From an uncultured Clostridia bacterium (GTDB lineage: Bacteria > Bacillota > Clostridia > TANB77 > CAG-508): a DNA stretch of 35,693 bases. Below the pieces are notes generated by a model. The model saw nothing but the letters and a program-made list of their open reading frames with translations. It made no database searches and was not told where the DNA came from. The position numbers were made by a program, and so were the translations under genes. Shown one piece after another: positions 1-9,003 of this stretch. The stretch covers positions 1-35,693 of the forward strand of contig CALXVA010000007.1 of NCBI GenBank assembly GCA_944391835.1. Direction: 5' to 3'. How positions within the stretch are numbered: the first letter of the stretch is position 1; each line of letters starts with the position of its first letter.

Positions 1-283
1 CTAGCATCCTCCTAACTTAACAATTATGTTTATAAGTTATACATTACACTGGAAATCTCCAGATGTCTAATATAATAGCATAAATTAGATAATATAGCAA
101 CAGAAAGGAAAATACTTAATAATGGTTTTGAAAAATTTTCTAAACATACTTATTAGCTGGATTTAAAGGCATAAATAAAGTAAAACCATTATCAAGTAAA
201 GAGGACAATTCTATAAATAATTGATAACAGTATTATTTGGCTTAAGCTCACAAAAAAATCACAAAAGTAAGCTACCATACTAA
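1..283. other. Left-edge intergenic region, probably upstream of a divergent gene
   Basis: No gene is visible. On the minus strand an AGGAGG sequence (positions 8-13) lies right at the window edge and would suit a divergent gene whose start codon falls outside the window; this is inference. Two inverted repeats occur: CTGGA/TCCAG at 49-53 and 58-62, and an 11-bp pair ATAATGGTTTT at 119-129 with its complement at 182-192. Either could be an operator or an RNA hairpin for the divergent gene, but nothing decides this. Confidence 0.35.
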
Positions 284-312
284 TTGACATCATACAAAAA
301 AAGCAATATAAT
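284..312 (+). promoter_or_regulatory. Sigma-A promoter of the ABC exporter operon
   Basis: A perfect consensus TTGACA (284-289), 17-bp spacer and TATAAT (307-312) precede the first ABC gene. Transcription should begin near 319, leaving a leader of about 34 nt with the AAAGGAGG binding site at 341-348. The TTG inside the -35 box could be misread as a start codon. Confidence 0.85.
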
Positions 313-352
313 ATATTATTGTAACGATAATAATAAAATAAAAGGAGGAAAT

Positions 353-2701
353 ATGCTAAAGGTATTAAAAAATCTCAAAAATTCGTGGATTACAGTACTA
401 ATTATAGTTATTCTACTATGTGTTCAAGCAGTAACAGACCTAGCACTTCCAGATTATACATCTAAGATTGTTAATGTTGGAATTCAGTATGGTGGAATAG
501 AAGAAGCTATTCCAGAAGTAGTATCAGAAGAAGCAATGGAAGAACTTTTATTCTTTACAGAAAATGATGAACAGATACTAGAAAATTATGATTTGGTAGC
601 AGAAAATCTAGACCATCATCAAGAAAAAGTTATAAAGAAATACTTAGGAAATGAGTACAATGTAGAAGAAAACAATTTATATGTTTTAAAAGATCTTGAT
701 GAAGAACAGTTAAGCAATTTAGAAAACCTAATGATTTCTCCACTTGTAGAATATAGTGCAATAACAAGTGAAGAAACTGCCACTCAAATTAAAGAACAAA
801 TTATGCAAACTATGACTGAAAATATGGCAAGTAGTGCATTATTAGAAAACGAAAATTTAACCAGTCAAACTACAAGTGAAAATAGTGAAGATACTATGGC
901 TCAAATGCAAACTAATTTAGAAGATATGAATGTAATGGATTTATTAGAGCAAATGCCAGAAGGACAACAAGCAGTTGTGCTAGAACAGTTTACTAACTAT
1001 ACTTCACAGATGTCAGACTCATTAAAAGAGCAGGCAGGTATTAGCGCTGTAAAACAGTTATATATTGATTTGGGAGTAGATACAGATAAACTACAAAACG
1101 ATTACATACTATTGTCTGGACTTCAAATGCTAGGCATAGCACTAATTAGCATGACATGTGCAGTAACAATTATGCTATGTTCATCAAGAGTAGCTGCAAA
1201 ACTTGGAAAAACTTTAAGAGACAAAGTTTTCAAAAAAGTTCTAAGCTTTTCAACAGCAGAGCTTAGAGAGTTTTCAACAGCATCTCTTATAACACGTAGC
1301 ACAAACGACATTCAACAAATACAGATGTTAATAGCAATTTTATTTAGAGTTGTTGTATATGCACCAATTATAGGTATAGGTGGATTTGTAAAAGTATTAA
1401 CTACAAGTGATAACTCAATGGCATGGATTATAGGTGTAGCAATACTTGCTATTTTATTTGTTGTTGGAACATTATTTATAGTTGCAATGCCAAAATTTAA
1501 AAAATTACAAGATTTAATTGATAAACTAAACCAAGTATCGAGAGAAATTTTAACAGGACTTCCTGTAATTAGAGCCTTCAACAAAGAAAAGAAAGAAGAA
1601 AAGCGTTTCGATAATTCAAACAAAGACTTAATGAAAGCAAACACTTTTGTAAACAGAGCAATGTCAATGATGATGCCACTTTTAATGTTTATTATGAGCT
1701 CAATTACAGTACTTATTGTATGGGTAGGAGCACATAATGTAGACGCAGGAACCTTACAAGTTGGAGATATGATGGCATTTATCCAATACACAATGCAAAT
1801 TGTAATGGCATTCTTAATGATATCTATGATATCAATTATGCTTCCAAGAGCAGCAGTATCTGCAAGACGTATTAACGAGGTAGTAGATACAGAGCCAAGC
1901 ATAAAAGATAAAGAAGAAACAAAGAAATTTGAACCAAATAAAAAAGGATTAGTAGAGTTCAAAAATGTTTCGTTTAGATACCCTGATGCCGATACAGAAA
2001 TCCTAGAAGACATAAACTTTAATGCAGAACCTGGAAAAACAACAGCACTAATTGGAAGTACAGGTAGTGGTAAATCTACAGTAGTAAACTTAATACCAAG
2101 ATTTTATGATGTAACAGAAGGCGAACTTTTAGTTGATGGTGTTAATGTTAAAGATGTAGCACAAAAAGATTTAAGAAATATAATAGGATTTGTACCTCAA
2201 AAAGGTGTACTATTCTCTGGAACTATAGAATCAAATATTAAATATGCAGATGATTCTATGTCAGATGAGCAAATGAAGAAAGCTGCAGAAATTGCACAAG
2301 CTACAGAATTTATTGATGGTAAACCAGAAAAATATCAAGACCCAATTGCACAAGGGGGAAGCAACGTATCTGGTGGACAAAAGCAACGTTTATCTATAGC
2401 AAGAGCAATAGCAAAAGACCCAGAGATATTTATTTTTGATGATAGCTTCTCAGCATTAGACTTTAAAACAGATAGCAAACTACGTGAAGCTTTAGCAGAG
2501 AAGACAGAAAATAAGACTGTAATTATAGTTGCACAAAGAATTAGCACTATATTAAATGCAGATAAGATAATTGTATTAGAGGAAGGAAAAATAGTAGGAC
2601 AGGGAACACACGAAGAATTAATGCAAAATAATGAAACCTACAGACAAATAGCTTTATCACAATTATCTGAAGAAGAGTTAAATGGGAAAGGAGGAGAATA
2701 G
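353..2701 (+). CDS. Heterodimeric ABC exporter, subunit with the degenerate ATPase site
   Basis: This is a 782-residue fused permease/ATPase of the MdlA/BmrC-like multidrug exporter class. The ATG at 353 follows AAAGGAGG by a good distance; an in-frame upstream extension would begin inside the promoter. A first membrane segment (about 12-32) is followed by an Asp/Glu/Gln-rich insert of roughly 190 residues before the second membrane segment, predicted outside the cell and absent from classical exporters. The ATPase domain shows Walker A GSTGSGKST and signature VSGGQ, but Walker B ends FIFDD (Asp in place of the catalytic Glu) and the switch His is Gln (VAQRIST). That pattern is known for the non-hydrolysing half of asymmetric heterodimers. 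The next gene starts directly after this stop codon and supplies the canonical half. The substrate cannot be predicted. Confidence 0.9.
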   Translation: MLKVLKNLKNSWITVLIIVILLCVQAVTDLALPDYTSKIVNVGIQYGGIEEAIPEVVSEEAMEELLFFTENDEQILENYDLVAENLDHHQEKVIKKYLGNEYNVEENNLYVLKDLDEEQLSNLENLMISPLVEYSAITSEETATQIKEQIMQTMTENMASSALLENENLTSQTTSENSEDTMAQMQTNLEDMNVMDLLEQMPEGQQAVVLEQFTNYTSQMSDSLKEQAGISAVKQLYIDLGVDTDKLQNDYILLSGLQMLGIALISMTCAVTIMLCSSRVAAKLGKTLRDKVFKKVLSFSTAELREFSTASLITRSTNDIQQIQMLIAILFRVVVYAPIIGIGGFVKVLTTSDNSMAWIIGVAILAILFVVGTLFIVAMPKFKKLQDLIDKLNQVSREILTGLPVIRAFNKEKKEEKRFDNSNKDLMKANTFVNRAMSMMMPLLMFIMSSITVLIVWVGAHNVDAGTLQVGDMMAFIQYTMQIVMAFLMISMISIMLPRAAVSARRINEVVDTEPSIKDKEETKKFEPNKKGLVEFKNVSFRYPDADTEILEDINFNAEPGKTTALIGSTGSGKSTVVNLIPRFYDVTEGELLVDGVNVKDVAQKDLRNIIGFVPQKGVLFSGTIESNIKYADDSMSDEQMKKAAEIAQATEFIDGKPEKYQDPIAQGGSNVSGGQKQRLSIARAIAKDPEIFIFDDSFSALDFKTDSKLREALAEKTENKTVIIVAQRISTILNADKIIVLEEGKIVGQGTHEELMQNNETYRQIALSQLSEEELNGKGGE

Positions 2702-4532
2702 ATGCCAGGACCAATGGGAGGACCTATGAGAAGAGGTCAAGGAACAACAGAGAAACCAAAGGACTTTAAAAAGACTACAAAAAAATTAATCGATTCGTAT
2801 TTATCTAAATACAAAATCGGTTTGACTGTAGTAATAATCTTTGCAATAGGAAGTACTATCTTTACTATTGTAGGACCAAAAATACTAGGAAATGCTACAA
2901 CAGAAATATTTAATGGAATTGTAAGCAAATTATCTGGAGGAAGTGGAATAGACTTTGGAAAAATAGCACAAATAGCAATAATGCTTTTAGGATTATACTT
3001 ATTAAGTGCAATATTCTCCTTCGTACAAGGATTTACAATGACAGGAATAGCACAAAAGCTTACATATAGAATACGTAATGATATAGCAGTAAAAATAAAT
3101 AAACTTCCAATGAATTATTTTGATAAAAAAACAAATGGTGAAGTATTATCAATTATCACAAACGATATTGATACTCTAAGTATGAACTTAAACCAAAGTA
3201 TTACACAAATAATTACAGCAATATGTACTATAATAGGAATACTAATAATGATGTTTTCAATTAGCTGGCAAATGACACTTATATCATTAGTAATACTGCC
3301 TATAGCAGGTTTTGTTGTAAGAATAATAGTAGGAAAATCACAAAAATACTTTAGTAGACAACAAGAATATTTAGGACATGTAAATGGTCAAGTTGAAGAA
3401 ATTTATGGTGGACTTACAGTAGTAAAAGCATTCAATGCTGAAGATAAAGTAATAAATACTTTTGACAAAGCAAATGACGAACTATATCATTCTGCTTGGA
3501 AATCACAATTCTTATCTGGTTTAATGCACCCTGTTATGAACTTCATATCTAATGTAGGATATGTAGGAGTTGCAGTAGCCGGTGGATATTTAGCAATAAA
3601 TGGAACAATTACAGTTGGTAATATACAAAGTTTTATACAATACAATAAACAATTTACTCGGGCCAATTAACCAAATTGCGCAAATTTCATCTATGCTACA
3701 ATCAATGGTAGCAGCTGCAGAAAGAGTATTTGAATTTTTAGAAGAACCAGAAGAAGTAATTACAACTAAAGGAAATATAGACACAAGTACATTAAAAGGA
3801 AATGTAGAATTTAGACATGTTAAATTTGGATACAATCCAGACAAAACAATTATAAAAGACTTTAGTGCAAAAGTAAAAGAAGGACAAAAAATTGCCATCG
3901 TTGGACCAACAGGTGCAGGAAAAACTACAATGGTAAAACTTCTTATGAGATTTTATGATGTAACAGATGGAGAAATACTAGTAGATGGCCATAATATAAA
4001 AGACTTTGACAGAGGTAAGCTTCGTAAAATGTTTGGTATGGTACTTCAAGATACATGGCTATTTGGAGGTACAGTAAAAGACAACATTAAATACAGTAAA
4101 GAAGATGCAACAGATGACGAAGTAATACAGGCAGCAAAAGCAGCACACGTGCATCACTATATAAAAACACTTCCAAATGGATATAATTCAATGATAAATG
4201 AAGAATCTTCAAACATTTCAGCTGGACAAAAACAATTACTTACAATCGCAAGAGTAATTTTGGCAGATCCAAAAATACTAATACTAGATGAGGCAACAAG
4301 TTCAATAGATACAAGAACAGAAATACAAATTCAATCAGCAATGGATAACCTAATGAAAGGAAGAACAAGCTTTGTTATAGCTCACAGATTATCAACTATA
4401 AAAAATTCCGACTTGATTTTAGTTATGAATCAAGGAGATATAGTTGAGCAAGGAACACATGAAGAGCTTCTTGCAAAAGGTGGATTCTATGCAGATTTGT
4501 ACAACAGCCAGTTTGACGAGGAAGAGGAATAG
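2702..4532 (+). pseudogene. Heterodimeric ABC exporter, canonical-site subunit, interrupted by a +1 frameshift
   Basis: The reading frame starting at 2702 encodes the six-segment permease and runs into a stop at 3668-3670; the adjoining frame continues with the rest of the permease and the ATPase domain to 4532. Removing one G from GGG at 3660-3662 restores QFTRPINQI and a protein of about 609 residues, the normal length. The ATPase part has Walker A GPTGAGKTT, signature ISAGQ (Gly to Ala), Walker B ILILDE with the catalytic Glu, and the switch His in AHRLST. It therefore supplies the hydrolysing site that the upstream partner lacks. Either the exporter is inactivated in this strain or the extra G is a sequencing error. 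The rest of the sequence shows no decay, which favours a recent event or an error. Confidence 0.85.
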
Positions 4533-4556
4533 GTTGAAAAATAAACAATTATATCA

Positions 4557-4635
4557 GCAAAAGGGGACGGGCTTAAATTGTAAAAAAGGTAACATAATTA
4601 AGATTTTTTTGCAATTTAAGCCCGTCCCCTTTTGC
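4557..4635. repeat. Palindromic element with GGGGACGGGC arms, possible bidirectional terminator
   Basis: Two 24-bp arms (4557-4580 and 4612-4635) are perfectly complementary and the pairing continues through an A6/T6 tract across one G-T wobble, leaving a loop of about 17 nt. The element lies between convergent genes, so it may end transcription from both sides. The first 18 bases of the arm are identical to part of the arms of the larger element at 23784-24032, so this looks like a core-less member of that family rather than an ordinary terminator. Confidence 0.85.
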
Positions 4636-4650
4636 CGAAATTTTGCTTCT

Positions 4651-5019
4651 CTATGACTGTTCACCTGGCAAGAAGTAGTCAACAACACCGTAAACTAAAG
4701 CACCAACTATTGCAGCAATCCAAGAAATTGTGTATCCTGCAACAAAATATTGGGTTACATATAATACAACTGCTGCTAAAACAAATCCTACAAAACCTTT
4801 ACCAAAGGCACTTGCATGAAGACCAGTAAATCTTGTAAGTAAATAATCTATTACAGTAAGAACTACTGCAGCTGCAGCTAAAGCCCAAATGTTACTAATT
4901 TGGAAACCTGGTGTAAAGAATGCTGTTATACCAAGAACGATGGCTGCTGTAATCAATCTTCCAACAACTTGCCATACAGTAGAAGTATTATTTTTAGTTT
5001 GAGCTTGATTATTCTCCAT
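4651..5019 (-). CDS. Small four-segment membrane protein of the phage-holin-like family
   Basis: This 122-residue protein has a polar N-terminus (about 15 residues) and four hydrophobic segments spanning roughly 20-37, 43-60, 74-91 and 97-115. The layout and the WQVVGRLITAAIVLG and GVVDYFLPG stretches resemble the small proteins usually labelled phage holin family (YvlD/YndM-like). These are ordinary chromosomal membrane proteins of Firmicutes and do not indicate a prophage. AAGGAGG stands just upstream of the ATG. The gene is monocistronic and convergent with the ABC operon. Function is unknown; the exact subfamily assignment is uncertain. Confidence 0.7.
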   Translation of the reverse strand: MENNQAQTKNNTSTVWQVVGRLITAAIVLGITAFFTPGFQISNIWALAAAAVVLTVIDYLLTRFTGLHASAFGKGFVGFVLAAVVLYVTQYFVAGYTISWIAAIVGALVYGVVDYFLPGEQS

Positions 5020-5385
5020 AGTATAAACCTCCTTAAAATCTATTTAAACAGATTAAAAGCTAAAATATAATTTATATCAAAGATTATAATGTTCAATTAC
5101 CTTAATTATAAAGAGATAAGAAAAAACAAAAGAAAGTATAAAAATAAATTAAAAAACTTCAAAGGATTATAAGGTAAAAAAATAATCTTTGATATTACTC
5201 TTATTATGAACTAAAAAAAATAATTTATTCAAAACATTAAAAAAATTTTAGAATCAATAAAAATGTTTAATTCATTGCTAAACTCAATATATATGCACTG
5301 ATTTTTAAAGTTAGCTCTTTTATTTGAATAATAAATGAAAAATTGTGAAAAATATATATAAAATAAAAAATAAGAGAGGAAAAAT
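5020..5385. other. AT-rich intergenic region between divergent genes
   Basis: This 366-bp stretch carries no convincing open reading frame or clean sigma-A promoter. It contains the foldback repeat listed separately at 5074-5195. The rest is A/T-rich sequence upstream of the DUF421 gene, where GAATAA near 5325 and ATATATATAA near 5350 could be part of a sporulation-type promoter, though the match is weak. Confidence 0.4.
5074..5195. repeat. Foldback repeat of about 122 bp
   Basis: The 14-mer ATATCAAAGATTAT at 5074-5087 is repeated as its exact complement at 5182-5195, and inner patches (ACCTTA near 5099 and TAAGGT near 5170) continue the pairing imperfectly. It resembles a degenerate hairpin repeat but shares no obvious motif with the other elements of the window. 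Confidence 0.55.
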
Positions 5386-6066
5386 ATGTTAATAATTTTT
5401 ATAAGGTCAATTTTACTATACATAATAGTACTAATAGTTATGAGGCTAATGGGAAAGAGAGAAATAGGACAACTTCAACCATTTGAACTTGCAATATCTA
5501 TAATGATAGCAGACTTAGCATCAACTCCAATGGCAGATACAGGAATACCATTAACAAATGGTATAATTCCAATTTTAGCATTACTTGTGATGCACTTAGT
5601 TATTTCTATACTAAATATAAAAAGCATAAAAGCAAGGCAAATACTATGTGGCAAGCCTTCTATATTAATATATAGAGGAAAAATAAATGAAAAGAATTTA
5701 AAAAAGGAAAGATTTACTGTAAATGAACTAGAAGAAAGATTAAGAGGTAACAATATTGTAAATATTGGAGATGTAGAATATGCAATTTTGGAAACAAGTG
5801 GACAAATTACAGTAATACAAAAGCCGAATAAAAGAACTACAATCCCAGAAGATTTTGGAATAGAGCCAGAGTATGAAGGAATAGCTTACGATTTAGTTGT
5901 GGACGGAATAGTGATGTACGAAAATTTAAAAATACTAAAAAAAGATTATGACTGGTTAAAAAAGCAAGTTAACAAGTTTGGAATTTTGCCGGAACAAGCT
6001 CTACTTGTAACTATTGATGGTAAAGGTAATTTTTTCTGTCAGAAGAAAGAAGAAAAAGGGCTATAG
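5386..6066 (+). CDS. DUF421 (YetF family) membrane protein
   Basis: The 226-residue product begins with about three membrane segments (residues 1-85, including the family-typical MRLMGKREIGQLQPFE stretch) followed by the soluble YetF domain with CGKPSILIYRGKI and a C-terminal part. Start ATG 5386 follows AGAGGAAAA. Members of this family sit in the membrane of Firmicutes, and DUF421 is part of the 2Duf protein linked to spore inner-membrane properties, so a spore role is possible. The next gene encodes a DUF4363 protein, a frequent companion in clostridia, suggesting an operon. No enzyme activity can be assigned from sequence. Confidence 0.88.
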   Translation: MLIIFIRSILLYIIVLIVMRLMGKREIGQLQPFELAISIMIADLASTPMADTGIPLTNGIIPILALLVMHLVISILNIKSIKARQILCGKPSILIYRGKINEKNLKKERFTVNELEERLRGNNIVNIGDVEYAILETSGQITVIQKPNKRTTIPEDFGIEPEYEGIAYDLVVDGIVMYENLKILKKDYDWLKKQVNKFGILPEQALLVTIDGKGNFFCQKKEEKGL

Positions 6067-6068
6067 CA

Positions 6069-6094
6069 CTTGTCAGGTTTGGGGACAGACTCTT
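6069..6094. repeat. Relic of the GGGGACAGRC repeat
   Basis: TTTGGGGACAGACTC, preceded by TGTCAGG, sits in the 66-bp gap between the DUF421 and DUF4363 genes. It matches the GGGGAC(A/G)G core seen at 4563, 23796 and 31992. No complementary arm is present, so it appears to be a fragment. Confidence 0.5.
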
Positions 6095-6132
6095 TTCAGA
6101 CTAATAGAATCTAAATAGAGGAGGCATAGACA

Positions 6133-6546
6133 TTGAAAAAAGAACTAATTATTTGTATATTTATAATAGTACTTATAATAGTAACCAATATAATAACACA
6201 AAGTTATACAAAAAATAGTGTAAATAAAATGAGTGAAAGGTTAGATGTGGTTTCACAAATTGTTTGCGATAACATAAGCACAAGTACAGAAAGCAGTAAT
6301 ATAGACAAAAATAAAATAAAGCAAGAAGTGGATAATTTAGAGAATACTTGGAATGAGCTACAAGAAAAGCTTGCATATTATATAGAACACGATGAATTAG
6401 AAAAGGTAGAAACACAGATTTATGCCATAAAAGGATTTTACGAGATAGAAAAATATGATGAGATTGTGCCAGAAGTAGAAAAGTGTAGTTTTATTTTAAA
6501 ACATATAGAGGAAAAGACGAAGCTAAGTATAAAGAACATATTTTAA
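6133..6546 (+). CDS. DUF4363 family membrane-anchored protein
   Basis: This 137-residue protein has one N-terminal membrane segment (about residues 5-22) and an outward helical domain rich in Glu and Lys with NTWNELQEKLAYYIEHDELEKVE, typical of DUF4363. The start is TTG at 6133, chosen because GAGGAGG lies 9-15 bases upstream and no ATG fits. It follows the DUF421 gene in the same direction and is probably cotranscribed, with a repeat relic in the gap. Function is unknown; the family is found mainly in spore-forming clostridia, so a spore-membrane role is a guess from context. Confidence 0.8.
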   Translation: MKKELIICIFIIVLIIVTNIITQSYTKNSVNKMSERLDVVSQIVCDNISTSTESSNIDKNKIKQEVDNLENTWNELQEKLAYYIEHDELEKVETQIYAIKGFYEIEKYDEIVPEVEKCSFILKHIEEKTKLSIKNIF

Positions 6547-6581
6547 GATTTGTTACTGTTCAGTATAGAAAATAAAAAATA

Positions 6582-6607
6582 AGATTTTACAAATCTGTAA
6601 AATCTTC
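6582..6607. other. Intergenic hairpin downstream of the DUF4363 gene
   Basis: AAGATTTTAC and its complement GTAAAATCTT flank a 6-nt loop. It is not followed by a T tract on the plus strand, so it is a weak terminator candidate or an RNA-end stabiliser. Confidence 0.5.
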
Positions 6608-6618
6608 ACTCTAACCCC

Positions 6619-6647
6619 TTGCAATCATTAGAAATATATGGTAGAAT
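6619..6647 (+). promoter_or_regulatory. Sigma-A promoter of secG
   Basis: TTGCAA (6619-6624), 17-bp spacer, TAGAAT (6642-6647). Transcription is expected near 6654, giving a leader of about 37 nt to the secG start. Confidence 0.75.
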
Positions 6648-6690
6648 ATTTATTGTTACTAAAAGAGAAAATAGGAAGGAATTGATTCTA

Positions 6691-6942
6691 ATGGTAGAGA
6701 TAATAAGAAATATAGTATTAGTTATATATGTTTTAGTGTGTATAGTATTAATAGTACTTGCTACAATACAAGCAAAAGATACAAGTGGAGCATCACAAAC
6801 AATTACAGGAGCTGCTGCAAATAACTTCTATGAGCAAAACAAAGGTAGAACTAAAGAAGGTAGACTTAAAAGAGCAACAATTATCTCAGGAGTTTTATTT
6901 GCTGTACTTGCAATAGCTTTATCAATTTTATTTGTAATGTAA
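6691..6942 (+). CDS. secG: Protein translocase subunit SecG
   Basis: The 83-residue protein has two membrane segments (about 3-24 and 62-82) joined by a loop with the QAKDTSGAS and TGAAANNFYEQNKGRTKEGRL stretches typical of SecG, where Leu and Lys/Arg lie before the second helix. SecG joins SecY and SecE in the membrane channel and assists preprotein export. ATG 6691 is preceded by AGGAAGGA; an upstream TTG in frame falls in the -35 box and was rejected. A terminator at 6965 separates it in part from rnr, its usual neighbour in Firmicutes. Confidence 0.93.
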   Translation: MVEIIRNIVLVIYVLVCIVLIVLATIQAKDTSGASQTITGAAANNFYEQNKGRTKEGRLKRATIISGVLFAVLAIALSILFVM

Positions 6943-6964
6943 GGTATTAAAATATAGATATTGT

Positions 6965-6998
6965 AGAACATATATAGTAAGATATATGTTCTTTTTTT
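6965..6998 (+). terminator. Intrinsic terminator between secG and rnr
   Basis: AGAACATATAT pairs with ATATATGTTCT and is followed by seven T residues. It sits only 4 bp upstream of the rnr binding site, so some read-through is probably needed for rnr expression unless a separate promoter exists. Confidence 0.8.
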
Positions 6999-7017
6999 GA
7001 AGAAAGGAGGAAGTTTA

Positions 7018-9003
7018 ATGAGTAACAAAAAATTAAAATCAAAAAATAAAAAAGAAAAAATATTTAAAAAGATGGAATCAAAAAAGAAAGCTTTAAACCA
7101 AAAGAATAAAGAAATAGCTAAATTAAAGAAGAGGCTTAACAAAATAGAAGAAGAATTGGATGATATAAAAAACGAAGAATTAAATAATAGAAAAACAAAG
7201 AATGAAAAATTAGACCTAAAAAGACCTAAAATAAAAGAAGATAGTAAAATTTTTGAACTAGAAAAGAATACGATAGTAGGTACATACCAAAAAAGTAGAA
7301 ATTTTGGCTTTGTTGTGCCTGATGATAAAAAGCTTGGTACGGACATATATATTGCAAAAAAAGATGCAATGAAAGCTAAGAACAATCAAAAGGTTGTCGT
7401 AGAAATTACAAAATTACCAAAAGCAGACAAAAGTGCAGAAGGAAAAATTATAGAGATTATTGGATATATAGACCAAGCTGGAGTAGACATGCTATCTTTA
7501 GTTAAAGAATATGATTTGCCCTATGAATTTCCAGAACCAGTTATAAAAGAAGCAAAGAAGATTAGCCAAGAGATAGATGAGAAAGATATTGTAAATAGAA
7601 AAGATTTAAGAGATGAAGAAATTTTTACAATAGATGGCGAAGATGCAAAAGATTTAGATGATGCTGTAAATGTAAAAAAATTGCCAAATGGAAATTATAT
7701 TTTAGGAGTACACATCGCAGATGTAAGCCACTATGTAAAAGAAGGTTCTTTTCTAGATAAGGAAGCAATTGCAAGAGGTACTAGTGTGTATATGTTAGAT
7801 AGAGTTATACCAATGCTTCCAGTAGAACTTTCAAATGGTATATGTAGTTTAAACGCAGGCAAAGACAGATTCGCAATTTCATGCATTATGGAAATTGATA
7901 AAAACGGACAAGTAGTATCATCAGACATATTTAAGAGTGTTATAAATGTTACTGAAAGAATGAGTTACTCAAATGTGCAAAAAATATTGGACAATTCTGA
8001 TAAAGAAGTAGTAGCACGTTATTCAAAATATATAGAACATTTTAAACTAATGGAAGAACTTGCACATATTTTAAAGAAAAGAAGAGAAAAAGCAGGAAGC
8101 TTAAACTTAGATATTCCAGAAACAAAAGTAATTTTAGATGAAAGAGGAATTGCAGTAGACATTACAAAATATGAACTAAAATTTGCAAATGAAATCATAG
8201 AGCAATTTATGCTTACAGCAAATGAAACGGTAGCTGAAAAATTCTTCTGGCTAGAAGCACCATTTATATATAGAGTACACGAAGCACCGGATATGGAAAA
8301 GGTTAGTGAGCTTAATAAATTTTTGTTTAACTTAGGATATAGAGTAAAATGCAAAAAAGAAGAGGTACACCCAACAGCATTTGCAGAAGTGTTAAATGAA
8401 GTAAAGGGAAAACCAGAAGAAAGAGTAGTTTCTACCCTTGTATTAAGAACACTTAAAGTAGCAAGGTACGAAAGTGAAAACAAAGGACATTTTGGAATTG
8501 CAAGTAAATATTACTGTCATTTCACATCACCTATTAGAAGATATCCAGACTTATTCATACACAGAATTATTTCGAGGTATTTAAAACAAGGTTATAATTT
8601 AGATGATGAAGAAATAGCAAAATATAGCTCACAAGCTACTAAATATGCAGAAGAATCATCAGAACGAGAAAAAATAGCACAAAAAGTAGAAAGAGAAAGT
8701 GTAGATATAAAAATGGCAGAATATATGGAAAGTCATATAGGAGAAGAATACGATGGAATTATATCAAGTATTACTTCATTTGGTGTGTTTGTGGAGTTGG
8801 AAAATACAGTGGAGGGAATGATAAGATTCGACAAACTCGGAGACGAATACTTTATATATGATGAAGACCACAAAACTCTACTTGGCGAAAAAACTAAAAC
8901 AATGTACCACATTGGCGACAAGCTTAGAATTAGAGTAATTAGAGCAGACAAGAACTCAAGACAAATTGATTTTGAAAGAGTAGTGCCTAAGCCACAAAAT
9001 TAG
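7018..9003 (+). CDS. rnr: Ribonuclease R
   Basis: This 661-residue protein is an RNase II/R-type 3'-5' exoribonuclease that degrades structured RNA. Cold-shock-type OB segments start near residue 85 (NFGFVVPDD), the RNB catalytic domain carries DGEDAKDLDDAV near residues 206-217 with the metal-binding Asp cluster, and an S1 domain lies near 575-650 (ISSITSFGVFVELEN). The first 65 residues are a Lys/Glu-rich predicted coiled coil instead of the winged helix often found in RNase R, and the usual Lys-rich C-terminal tail is missing. ATG 7018 follows AAAGGAGG. The common downstream partner smpB is absent; the stop codon lies inside a hairpin shared with a gene on the opposite strand. Confidence 0.93.
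   Translation: MSNKKLKSKNKKEKIFKKMESKKKALNQKNKEIAKLKKRLNKIEEELDDIKNEELNNRKTKNEKLDLKRPKIKEDSKIFELEKNTIVGTYQKSRNFGFVVPDDKKLGTDIYIAKKDAMKAKNNQKVVVEITKLPKADKSAEGKIIEIIGYIDQAGVDMLSLVKEYDLPYEFPEPVIKEAKKISQEIDEKDIVNRKDLRDEEIFTIDGEDAKDLDDAVNVKKLPNGNYILGVHIADVSHYVKEGSFLDKEAIARGTSVYMLDRVIPMLPVELSNGICSLNAGKDRFAISCIMEIDKNGQVVSSDIFKSVINVTERMSYSNVQKILDNSDKEVVARYSKYIEHFKLMEELAHILKKRREKAGSLNLDIPETKVILDERGIAVDITKYELKFANEIIEQFMLTANETVAEKFFWLEAPFIYRVHEAPDMEKVSELNKFLFNLGYRVKCKKEEVHPTAFAEVLNEVKGKPEERVVSTLVLRTLKVARYESENKGHFGIASKYYCHFTSPIRRYPDLFIHRIISRYLKQGYNLDDEEIAKYSSQATKYAEESSEREKIAQKVERESVDIKMAEYMESHIGEEYDGIISSITSFGVFVELENTVEGMIRFDKLGDEYFIYDEDHKTLLGEKTKTMYHIGDKLRIRVIRADKNSRQIDFERVVPKPQN

Noticed and set aside
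284..352. In-frame upstream extension of the first ABC gene by 23 codons
   Set aside because: It would begin with the TTG inside a consensus -35 box; ATG 353 has AAAGGAGG at the right distance.
1312..2013. Long antisense frame of 233 codons within the ABC gene
   Set aside because: It mirrors the conserved permease and ATPase coding sequence on the other strand and has no family features.
3657..3670. Programmed ribosomal frameshifting in the ABC subunit
   Set aside because: There is no slippery heptamer or downstream stimulatory structure, and the extra base lies in a simple G run, so mutation or sequencing error is more likely.
3600..4532. Separate short ABC protein starting at 3600
   Set aside because: It lacks most of the permease, overlaps the preceding frame, and joins it perfectly after removal of one base, so it is the second part of a frameshifted gene.
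4651..5019. Prophage remnant suggested by the holin-like protein
   Set aside because: The family is a common chromosomal membrane protein and no other phage gene is nearby.
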